From Lachnoclostridium sp. (GTDB lineage Bacteria > Bacillota > Clostridia > Lachnospirales > Lachnospiraceae), in contig JAMPEB010000015.1 in NCBI GenBank assembly GCA_023665475.1, positions 1 to 64,000 on the forward strand: a stretch of 64,000 nucleotides of DNA, given 5' to 3'. Numbering within the stretch: position 1 is the stretch's first letter; the number at the start of each line of letters is the position of its first letter. The notes beneath the pieces were generated by a model. The model saw nothing but the letters and a program-made list of their open reading frames with translations, had not been told where the DNA came from and did not search any database. A program made the translations under genes and the position numbers. Below, one piece after another: positions 45,756 through 53,272 of the stretch.

Positions 45756-47048
45756 ATGGAACAGACTAAAAAAAACCAATGGATAGACAGAATTTTTTTT
45801 GTGGGGTTACTGCTGGCAGCATCGGCAGTAACTTTGCTTTTGTTTCACCGACAGACATTGGAAAGTTCGGAAAGCTATCATTCGGACATGGAAGCGTATA
45901 TTGAAGAGATTCTGGGATTGAATGAAAAATACAGCTATCCTTATCCGATTTTCTTTAAAATTGCCAGATGGATTCATCTTTTTGCGGCACCGGAACTTTC
46001 CGTGGCATTAGCAACCATGCTTTTAAACAGTCTGGCAATGGTAAGCATTAAATATTTTTTCAATAAAATTTTGTTAAAAAATCTACAGGATGGTCTGCCG
46101 AAATGTAAATGGCTGGCAGGCGTGCTGATCAGTCTGGTCAGTATGTCCCTGTTCTTTATTTCCATGCTTTATCCGCCGAAGGGTATTTATCTGCCCGGCA
46201 TTCTTTATAATTATCTGGGAGTATTCACGGCCAATCCCTTTCACAATGCAACCTATATGGCGGCAAGACCTTTTGCGGCGGTGACCTTTTTCCTGTTTGC
46301 CAAGCTTCTGGGTTGTTACGAGCAGGGATATGGAGGAAAATGGAAGAACCCACAGACGGGAGTAGCAATGAAGGATTATGTGCTGTTTTCCCTGTTTTTG
46401 CTGCTTGCGACTATGACGAAACCCAGCTTTACCCTTGTGATGGTGGCAACGGCAGGGTTCATTATGCTGTATCGTCTTTTTCGGTCAAAATGCAGAAATA
46501 TTGTTCCGACGATACAGTTGGGTGTATGCTTTGTGCCAACCTTTATTGATCTGTTGTATCAATACAGGGGGGTGTTTGTGCCGCAGGAAGGAGAGGAAGG
46601 CGGCGTCGGATTTTGTTTTGGGGAAGTGTGGAGGATGTATTGCAGCAACATTCCCCTTGCCGTTGCTTTAGCCATTGGCTTTCCGATTCTGGTTTTCGTC
46701 TGTCACATCGGACAGATGAAAGAGCTTTGGAAAAAGAATTCTATATATCGGTTTTCCTGGCAGATTTATCTGATGGGATTTTTAACTGCCTTTTTCCTGT
46801 ATGAGAAAGGATTCCGCAAACAGGATTTTAATTTTTCCTGGGGATATATGTACGGTATCTTTTTCGGTTTTGTGGGGGCGCTTCTGCTTTTGCTGAAAGA
46901 CACGGCGGATGTCGCTGCGGCTCCCAAAAACAGCAGAGTCCTGAAAGCGAAACTGCTTTTGGGAGCGCAGTGGACTGCCTATCTGTGGCATCTGGCGTGC
47001 GGGTTGTATTATTTTAAAGATTTGATGCAGGGAAAAATGTATTACTGA
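45756..47048 (+). CDS. Polytopic membrane protein, GT-C-like, paralogue of the gene at 57256
   Basis: A 430-residue protein with about ten helices and no recognised family. It is a clear paralogue of the protein encoded at 57256-58620. Shared segments in the same order are SDM..Y after helix 1, YPYP-FF, NATYMAARPFA, TKPSFT, DLLYQ, LYEKGFR, NFSWGYMYG and a cysteine-containing end. The Asp of SDM in the first outside loop fits the catalytic acidic residue of GT-C glycosyltransferases that use polyprenyl-phosphate sugars. GCGGAGG precedes the ATG. It converges on the SGNH hydrolase gene, with a 7-base overlap of stops. Confidence 0.75.
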   Translation: MEQTKKNQWIDRIFFVGLLLAASAVTLLLFHRQTLESSESYHSDMEAYIEEILGLNEKYSYPYPIFFKIARWIHLFAAPELSVALATMLLNSLAMVSIKYFFNKILLKNLQDGLPKCKWLAGVLISLVSMSLFFISMLYPPKGIYLPGILYNYLGVFTANPFHNATYMAARPFAAVTFFLFAKLLGCYEQGYGGKWKNPQTGVAMKDYVLFSLFLLLATMTKPSFTLVMVATAGFIMLYRLFRSKCRNIVPTIQLGVCFVPTFIDLLYQYRGVFVPQEGEEGGVGFCFGEVWRMYCSNIPLAVALAIGFPILVFVCHIGQMKELWKKNSIYRFSWQIYLMGFLTAFFLYEKGFRKQDFNFSWGYMYGIFFGFVGALLLLLKDTADVAAAPKNSRVLKAKLLLGAQWTAYLWHLACGLYYFKDLMQGKMYY

Positions 47049-48538
47049 TTTTGTATGGTCTGCAGGATATGCCGTCCGATCAGGTAACGCCCCCATTCGT
47101 TAGGATGGCAGCCGTCATCCAGATATTGTGCATGATTGGCGGCGTTTATGCCGAGGTTGTGATAGTTGTCCAGACAAGGAATCTCAAGTTCCACGGAAAG
47201 TTCCAATACCGCATTCACATAATCGGTTAACTGACCGCCTACATCGCTTTGCGGTTCCGTTCCGTCTTTGAAGTAGGTACAGAAATTAGGAGTCATCAAA
47301 AGAATCATACTGTGGGGATAAGCCTTTTGCAGCTTGGTTACAGCACTGCGAAGGCTTCCTCTATAAGTATAGATATCAAACGGCTCTTTAGAATCAATAC
47401 ACCAGCCGGAAAAATAATCATTCAGCCCGTAGTTGATGACGAAACAGGTTTTCCGATTCTCTTTCGCATTTTCGGATGAAAAATCATTTACATAGGTCTG
47501 TAAGCCCATATAAGGCTGTGTGGCCGGGTCAAGGGAGGATAAATCTTTTGCAAGAAAAGCGTCCAGTATTGTGTGGAAGCTTGTGGCAGAAGGCTCATGA
47601 CTCATGGTGGCGCTGCTCCCGCCATATCCCATGTTATAAGTATGAGCGCCGCTGAACCCTTGTACCACACCGGGGATGGACAGGCTGTTGGTGTAGTTCC
47701 CGATAACACTGTCACCGAAAAAGACAATGTCATAGCCGGATAAATCCACAGAAAATTCTGCAGAAGATTCTGTGGGCTGAGCATAATTTGTCAACAGGGA
47801 TTTCAGCGCCGCGAACCGCTGTTCCATGTTATCCGCGGTCAGGCAGTAATGATCATCCCGAAAAGTGAGAGCCAGCAGAAAAGAGGTAATGTCCGGATTG
47901 CAGGAATCGGGGGCGTCATAATTTCCGGGATTGCAGATCAACCATTCTTCATAGCCGGGGAAATAAATCGTTACATTGGGGTATTCGGAAAAAATATTGA
48001 CAAAGTTTCGGTATGCATTCAGCGACTCCTCCTGTTGTTTATCCGACAGAGTCTGCCAATAATTTAAGGAATAGTACGGCAGCAGGATTTCAAAGGTAAT
48101 CTGCGGATGAGCGGATATCAGCGGCAATATTTTTTTTTGATATTCCCTATGGTACAGGGAAGCATGAAAATAGTATTGGGCGCCGATGGCAGAAGCGTCC
48201 AGACCGATATAGATGTTGGTGAGCTGCTCATTGGCATCTATGGCGGCGTTTAGATAGCTGCCGATATCATTCAGGTTTTCAAAACGGTGATTTGCCTTTA
48301 GTGTGGATGTGCCCCGATAATAGGAAAAGGTTTCTGAATTAAAGGATTCCGTGGGATACATGGACAGAAGCAGGCATTCATAATCTCCTGCCTTCAGAGC
48401 GGCAATGTCATTTTGTCTTGTCCGGTCGGAATAATAGTAGGCAGTGCGGAAATATCCGAATAAAGACAAACCACAGAAAAGTAAAATACATAATGACAGG
48501 GTAGAAACCAGTAAAAAGCGAAAAGGATTTTTTTTCAT
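47042..48538 (-). CDS. Membrane-anchored SGNH/GDSL-like hydrolase
   Basis: A 498-residue protein with one N-terminal helix (about 8-28), so a surface enzyme anchored in the membrane. Residues about 35-280 form an extracellular region of unknown fold. The C-terminal half is an SGNH hydrolase with block I FFGDSVIG (Ser), GYGGSSA (Gly), NYGLNDY (Asn) and DDGCHPNEWG (Asp and His). Such proteins remove or move acyl groups on polysaccharides, for example O-acetyl. It is coupled to the upstream minus-strand membrane protein: AGGAGT lies over that gene's stop. The ATG at 48538 is used, while the frame upstream overlaps the neighbour. Confidence 0.85.
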   Translation of the reverse strand: MKKNPFRFLLVSTLSLCILLFCGLSLFGYFRTAYYYSDRTRQNDIAALKAGDYECLLLSMYPTESFNSETFSYYRGTSTLKANHRFENLNDIGSYLNAAIDANEQLTNIYIGLDASAIGAQYYFHASLYHREYQKKILPLISAHPQITFEILLPYYSLNYWQTLSDKQQEESLNAYRNFVNIFSEYPNVTIYFPGYEEWLICNPGNYDAPDSCNPDITSFLLALTFRDDHYCLTADNMEQRFAALKSLLTNYAQPTESSAEFSVDLSGYDIVFFGDSVIGNYTNSLSIPGVVQGFSGAHTYNMGYGGSSATMSHEPSATSFHTILDAFLAKDLSSLDPATQPYMGLQTYVNDFSSENAKENRKTCFVINYGLNDYFSGWCIDSKEPFDIYTYRGSLRSAVTKLQKAYPHSMILLMTPNFCTYFKDGTEPQSDVGGQLTDYVNAVLELSVELEIPCLDNYHNLGINAANHAQYLDDGCHPNEWGRYLIGRHILQTIQNQ

Positions 48539-48546
48539 GATACTCC

Positions 48547-50208
48547 TCATTTCTGCGTTGTTTTTGGCGCACAATTCATCTTTCTTATTCCCTTTGCAAT
48601 CAGTCCGGAAAGCCCGTGAGCGGCATACGGAATCAGTAACAGGCTGTATGAAAAAATATAGCGGGAATTTGCTTCCCATACCATATGAAAGAGAAAGCCC
48701 CCAAAAGCGGCAATGAGTCCCAGATACAGGGGCAGACCGTCTAACGGATTCAAAACGACCGGAGGGGAAGATATGGCAGAATCCCGGTGTTTTTTTCGAC
48801 GGAAACCATGGGGGAGCCAATGGGATATCACATTTCCCAGACAGAATAGAAAGACGCCGAGATAAATCAGGTTTTGATAATGATTGCCATATTCAATGAA
48901 GTATTTACTATGTTCTCCGGCATACAGACTGTTAAAAAATGCATGCCTGCCTCCAAAGGTGGCAAGAGTCGCCTGCCTGCAGGCATAGGTGCCGTCCGCC
49001 CATTGGCTCAGATATTTTTTCCAATAAAAATCTGCGGCATAACCGGGATGAACCTTAAAGTAATTCCTTCTTTCTTCGATGGCAGTGCGGCTGACGGCGG
49101 CTGCCGCCTGTGCATCCATGCCAGCCTCCTGATAGGTATTAAAGTTAAAGCCGTTGTACCAGCCATTTCCCCGGGAAGATTCCTGCATGCCCATGGCAAG
49201 ATAAGAAAGAGGGGGTACGCCGGAACTTAAGGTATTGCCGGCACGGTATTCATATATTTTTTGTACACAAGGAAGAACGGATAAGCTGCAGACGGCGCAC
49301 AGTACGGCAAACAGTAAAAGAACCGGTTTATGCTGTCTGAAAAATTGAAATAATGCCACAATGCAGACGGCAATGATAAAAACCAGAGAGTTTTTGCGCA
49401 AAAGGACGCTCAGAGTAAGAAACAACAGGCTTAGCAGAAAATAGCGTCTGACTGCGGAAGATTGTTTCGAGTCCGCAGCCACAGCGCGAAACAGACAAAA
49501 CAGATAATACATGCCTGCGCTCATCGTGGCAAAAGAGGGGATTTCCCCATAAACAAAAGAAGTATACATGAAAAAAGGCAGATTGAAACCGATTAATAAA
49601 AGATAACAACAATTTGTCCGAAGGTCATTCCACAAAAGTTCAACCATGCGGTATTGAAATACAATGATAACGCACCCTAACAGAACATAGATACACTTGA
49701 TGATGTGGTAGGCAGGCAGTCCCAAAGGAAACAGTTTCCAAATACGGATAATTAGTTCAAAAAAAGAAAGAAGCCCTATCTGCTGGGGATAATAGGATAA
49801 GTAGGAATCCGTAGGATGTATGACGGAAGTATCGCCGTAAGCGAGATTTTCGGCCGCCGCATATACGGACATGGCATCGGCGGCAGGAACAGTCTTGCTG
49901 AACAGCACAAGAAGAATGCCTGTCAGTATGCACCACGCACAGACCAGATGAAGCAGCAGAGGAAGTCTTTTTTTGACATTTTTGCCGGTCAGATGCTGTA
50001 TTGCGGCAAGGAAAAGCAGAAAGAACGCGAGCCCCGCCAAATTCCATAGTACGGAATCTTGTCTGGTGAGAACCTGCTGGGAGGTCATGTCAGAGGCATA
50101 GCAGGTGGCAAAAAAGGCGCTGATGAACAGACCTCCGGTGAATATCAGGGAGAGAATCCGGACAAACCATAGAGAAAAAGAATCTATTTTGTGAAACAAT
50201 AACTTCAT
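48547..50208 (-). CDS. Polytopic membrane protein, putative GT-C glycosyltransferase
   Basis: A 553-residue protein with about eleven helices. The first outside loop has AADAMSVYAAAENLAYGD, whose acidic residue matches GT-C enzymes acting on lipid-linked sugars. SYYPQQIGLLSFFELIIRI follows, as in mannosyltransferase-like proteins. The C-terminal third carries a Tyr-rich outside segment (YFKVHPGYAADFYWKKY) followed by helices. GAGGAG lies before the ATG at 50208. The frame upstream to 50400 crosses a repeated promoter element and is not used. It and the SGNH gene form a minus-strand pair inside an otherwise plus-strand locus. Confidence 0.78.
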   Translation of the reverse strand: MKLLFHKIDSFSLWFVRILSLIFTGGLFISAFFATCYASDMTSQQVLTRQDSVLWNLAGLAFFLLFLAAIQHLTGKNVKKRLPLLLHLVCAWCILTGILLVLFSKTVPAADAMSVYAAAENLAYGDTSVIHPTDSYLSYYPQQIGLLSFFELIIRIWKLFPLGLPAYHIIKCIYVLLGCVIIVFQYRMVELLWNDLRTNCCYLLLIGFNLPFFMYTSFVYGEIPSFATMSAGMYYLFCLFRAVAADSKQSSAVRRYFLLSLLFLTLSVLLRKNSLVFIIAVCIVALFQFFRQHKPVLLLFAVLCAVCSLSVLPCVQKIYEYRAGNTLSSGVPPLSYLAMGMQESSRGNGWYNGFNFNTYQEAGMDAQAAAAVSRTAIEERRNYFKVHPGYAADFYWKKYLSQWADGTYACRQATLATFGGRHAFFNSLYAGEHSKYFIEYGNHYQNLIYLGVFLFCLGNVISHWLPHGFRRKKHRDSAISSPPVVLNPLDGLPLYLGLIAAFGGFLFHMVWEANSRYIFSYSLLLIPYAAHGLSGLIAKGIRKMNCAPKTTQK

Positions 50209-50222
50209 GTTCTCCTCACATT

Positions 50223-50408
50223 CTGACTTGAATTCTGCGGTAGCAGAATCATTATACCATGTGCGCAGAAAATCAAGCGGCTGCGCAGCAGACATTTGAT
50301 TTTCAAGCCATGGATTCGTATAATGCCTCACAAAGCGTTTCCATGCTTTGTGAGGGCAAGGCAGCGCAAGCTGACTTGAATTCTGCGGTAGCAGAATCAT
50401 TATACCAT
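50223..50408. repeat. 38-bp direct repeat carrying an extended -10 promoter and a hairpin
   Basis: Copies at 50223-50260 and 50371-50408 are identical (start CTGACTTGAATTCTGC, end ATTATACCAT) and lie 148 bases apart. On the minus strand each contains TGGTATAATG (extended -10) followed by the hairpin ATTCTGC-TACC-GCAGAAT, in the leader of the minus-strand gene. Between them are an inverted repeat GAAAATCAA/TTGATTTTC (50268-50304) and a hairpin CCTCACAAAGC/GCTTTGTGAGG (50327-50356). Confidence 0.85.
50296..50324 (+). promoter_or_regulatory. Plus-strand promoter in the divergent region
   Basis: TTGATT and TATAAT are separated by 17 bases. It points to the glycosyltransferase at 50518. Another TATAAT occurs at about 50441. 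The 309-base region 50209-50517 thus holds divergent promoters, the duplicated 38-bp element and hairpins, and no gene. Confidence 0.55.
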
Positions 50409-50517
50409 AAATTCTTTTATAAAAATAGTGGATGATAAAGTATAATCATGTTAAAATGTAAAAAATGGAAAATTTATCAGCTTTGAGAGATGCCGACATG
50501 GCAGAATGAGAGGAAAG

Positions 50518-51450
50518 ATGGATAAAATAGCGGTACTGATTCCCTGTTATAATGAAGCGCAGACGATTTCCAAGGTGGTCAGGGATGTGAAAAGGACTCT
50601 GCCGGAGGCAGTAGTCTATGTTTATGATAATAATTCTACGGATGATACGGCGAAGCTGGCGGAGGCGGAAGGCGCCATTATCCGTCATGAGTATAAGCAG
50701 GGAAAAGGCAATGTGATTCGCAGAATGTTTCGTGAAATTGACGCGGAATGTTATTTGATGCTGGACGGGGATGATACCTATCCTCTTGAGTGCGCAAGGG
50801 AAATGGTAGAAGGTGTGCTTGAAAAAAATGCCGATATGGTAGTGGGGGACAGGCTTTCTTCCACCTATTTTACGGAAAATAAGCGCCGCTTCCACAATTT
50901 TGGCAACAGTCTCATGCGTATGGGGATTAACAGCCTTTTTCATTCCCATATTAAGGATATCATGACAGGGTATCGGGCTTTCAGCTATGAGTTTGTCAAA
51001 ACCTTTCCTATTTTTTCCCAGGGGTTTGAAATCGAGACAGAGATGACGATTCATGCGGTAAATTATAATATGCAGGTGGAAAATGTGGTAGTGGAATACC
51101 GGGACCGTCCGGAGGGAAGCCAATCCAAGTTAAATACCTACAGTGACGGAATGCGTGTGATACGCAAGATGCTGCAATTATATAAGAATTATAAGCCTTT
51201 GCGTTTCTTTGGGGCTTTGTGTGTTTTGCTGGTGCTGATTGCGGCAATTCTGATGATTCCCATTGTCGGGGTATATTTACAGACGGGGCTGGTTCCCAGA
51301 TTTCCCACATTGATAGTCTGCGGATTCATGGTGCTGGCAGGCATTCAGTCTTTTTTTGCAGGGATGATTCTGGAGGTTATGGCGGCGAAGGACAGAAGGG
51401 ATTTTGAATATCGTCTGAACCGTGTTCATATGGAGAAGTACGCAAGATGA
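50518..51450 (+). CDS. Dolichyl-phosphate-mannose-synthase-like family 2 glycosyltransferase
   Basis: A 310-residue GT2 enzyme with KIAVLIPCYNEAQTI, VYVYDNNSTDDT, KQGKGNVIRRMF, the metal motif LDGDDTYP, and DIMTGYRAFSY. The two C-terminal helices (about 230-255 and 262-290) indicate a membrane-bound enzyme that loads a sugar onto a polyprenyl phosphate. This would supply donors to the GT-C-like proteins around it, a reading from family knowledge. GAGAGGAAAG precedes the ATG at 50518. The last two codons fall at the start of a 60-bp tandem repeat, so the stop codon is part of the repeat. Confidence 0.93.
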   Translation: MDKIAVLIPCYNEAQTISKVVRDVKRTLPEAVVYVYDNNSTDDTAKLAEAEGAIIRHEYKQGKGNVIRRMFREIDAECYLMLDGDDTYPLECAREMVEGVLEKNADMVVGDRLSSTYFTENKRRFHNFGNSLMRMGINSLFHSHIKDIMTGYRAFSYEFVKTFPIFSQGFEIETEMTIHAVNYNMQVENVVVEYRDRPEGSQSKLNTYSDGMRVIRKMLQLYKNYKPLRFFGALCVLLVLIAAILMIPIVGVYLQTGLVPRFPTLIVCGFMVLAGIQSFFAGMILEVMAAKDRRDFEYRLNRVHMEKYAR

Positions 51451-51592
51451 AAAGATTTTCTAAGGCGTCAAAGTACGCCGCCCAAGAAAATCTAAGTTTC
51501 ACCTCGATGAAAAGATTTTCTAAGGCGTCAAAATGCGCCGCCCAAGAAAATCTAAGTTTCATCTCGATGAAAAGGTTTTCTAAGAAAATCTA
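51446..51592. repeat. 60-bp tandem repeat of the AGATTTTCT palindrome family
   Basis: Two full units, 51446-51505 and 51506-51565, differ at only a few positions. The third unit is collapsed (51566-51592, lacking the hairpin core). Each unit reads GATGAAAAGATTTTCTAAGG, then a CGtC...CGCC core, then CCCAAGAAAATCTAAGTTTC. The arms AGATTTTCT and AGAAAATCT pair, with outer GATGAAA/TTTCA(t/c)CTC arms. The unit begins in the final codons of the preceding gene. The repeat runs to within 18 bases of the next start. Confidence 0.9.
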
Positions 51593-51609
51593 AATTGATG
51601 GGGGCAGTC

Positions 51610-53265
51610 ATGAGGAGAAACGGACTTTTTGTTCTGTTAGGATTCCTCTTTGTGTTCTTTCAGAAAGCGGAGAGGGATTTGGCTCAAAATGGAAATATTG
51701 TATGGAACGGGAAATATCTGCTTTGGATTCTGCTCATCAGTCTGGCGGCAGGGGGACTTTTGGGATATGCGGCAGGAGAGGCGGTTCACCGTATTCCGAC
51801 TTTGCTGTCCAAGAAGTTTTTGCATGGCGAAAAGAGGGTTTTACCGGCGGGAGCTTTTGCGATTATTTTTTTGTTGATTGTGCTCAGTTGGCTCCCTTGT
51901 TATCTTGCCTATTATCCTGCTATCTGTTCCTATGATACCGATGTGCAGACCGGTCAGATAGAGAGTCATTCTTATAATGACCACCATCCCATAGCCCATA
52001 CCCTGTTGCTGGAAGGCGCCATGAATATAGGAAAAAATATATTCGGAGATACGAATACGGGAATCGGCATTTACGGATGTCTGCAGCTTTTATTTTTAGC
52101 GGGAGCTTTTACTTACGGAAACTATTTGGTAAACAGGACGGGGTCGTCTCCCATCCTGCAGCTTTTGCTTTTGTTGTATGAGATGTTTTATCCTTTTCAT
52201 TGGTACATGAGCATTAGCACAATTAAGGACACGGTATTCAGCGGCTTTTTTTTGTTGCAAATGCTGTCGATATATGCTATTCTACGGTCAAAAAGAAATT
52301 CTCTGCGGCCGGCGGGACAGGATGCCCTGTTTTTTGTCAGCACTTTGGGAATGATTCTTTTTCGCAATAACGGAAAATATGCTATGCTGGTATTGTTGTG
52401 CATTTGTCTTTTGGGACTCTGGCGGGATAAAGAATATCGTAAGTGTCAGGGAAGACTGCTTGCCAATGCATTTTTGGCGTTTGTTGTGGGAAATATCTCT
52501 CTTACATTGCTGTTTAGCGCAGTGGGGGCCGAACAGGGAGACAAAAGAGAGATGCTCAGTATGCCTATTCAACAGCTTGCCCGCTGCATGATATATCATG
52601 GCGGTGCAGGACTGCTTCCGGAGGATGACAATAGCATGTCGGAAGAAGATAAGGCATTGATTCGGGATTTTCTTCTGGATGAAAGTTATCTGGAGTATAG
52701 ACCGGATATCTCAGACCCTGTGAAACGGCATACCAACACTTATGTGGTCAGATATCGGACAGAGGATTTTATCAGGACATATCTGCATTTATTGGCAGAG
52801 TATCCGGGAGATTTTGTAAACGCCGCGCTGGCGGTAAATGCCGGATATCTGGCGCCCGGGGATGTGAGCCATGCGCTTATCAATGTAAACGGCGCGGAAA
52901 GAGGTCTGGGATATGTGCAGACCAGATGGGTGGAGGATGTTTTACGGGAAAGAGGCATTTATAAGGATTCCAAATGGGAAAGTCTTCACGAAGCATTGGA
53001 ATCCTGGGCGGACGGAAACGGATATCTGAAACTGCCCATCCTAAAATACCTATTTGTGCCGGGCACTTATTTGTGGCTGTATTTATTGTTGGCGGCAGTG
53101 CTTCTTACACAAAAAAAGTACCGGATGCTGCTTCCGCTTTCTCTGGCGCTGGGATATTATGTCACGCTGTTTCTGGGTCCTACCGTTCAGCTTCGGTATC
53201 TTTATCCGATAATGATTGCGCTGCCTTTTGCGGCGACGCTTGCCCTGAATCCTCAAAAGGAGTAG
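51610..53265 (+). CDS. DUF6020-like polytopic membrane protein, putative GT-C
   Basis: A 551-residue membrane protein with about eleven helices. The loop after the third helix reads CSYDTDVQTGQIES followed by NDHHPIAHTLLLEGAMNIG, typical of the DUF6020 group, whose function is not known. The paired Asp residues in an outside loop resemble GT-C enzymes. A later soluble segment carries HTNTYVVRYRTEDFIRTYL before the last three helices. GGGGG lies before the ATG at 51610; an earlier ATG (51598) and a TTG overlap the repeat. It is followed by the FAD protein gene, eight bases on. Confidence 0.75.
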   Translation: MRRNGLFVLLGFLFVFFQKAERDLAQNGNIVWNGKYLLWILLISLAAGGLLGYAAGEAVHRIPTLLSKKFLHGEKRVLPAGAFAIIFLLIVLSWLPCYLAYYPAICSYDTDVQTGQIESHSYNDHHPIAHTLLLEGAMNIGKNIFGDTNTGIGIYGCLQLLFLAGAFTYGNYLVNRTGSSPILQLLLLLYEMFYPFHWYMSISTIKDTVFSGFFLLQMLSIYAILRSKRNSLRPAGQDALFFVSTLGMILFRNNGKYAMLVLLCICLLGLWRDKEYRKCQGRLLANAFLAFVVGNISLTLLFSAVGAEQGDKREMLSMPIQQLARCMIYHGGAGLLPEDDNSMSEEDKALIRDFLLDESYLEYRPDISDPVKRHTNTYVVRYRTEDFIRTYLHLLAEYPGDFVNAALAVNAGYLAPGDVSHALINVNGAERGLGYVQTRWVEDVLRERGIYKDSKWESLHEALESWADGNGYLKLPILKYLFVPGTYLWLYLLLAAVLLTQKKYRMLLPLSLALGYYVTLFLGPTVQLRYLYPIMIALPFAATLALNPQKE

Positions 53266-53272
53266 TAAAACA

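Noticed and set aside
48539-48820. Longer start of the SGNH hydrolase
   Set aside because: The extra 94 residues are the complement-frame of the upstream gene's 3' end. AGGAGT and a membrane anchor follow at 48538.
51446-51592. CRISPR array
   Set aside because: The 60-bp units are contiguous, palindromic over most of their length, and have no variable spacers. No cas genes are present.
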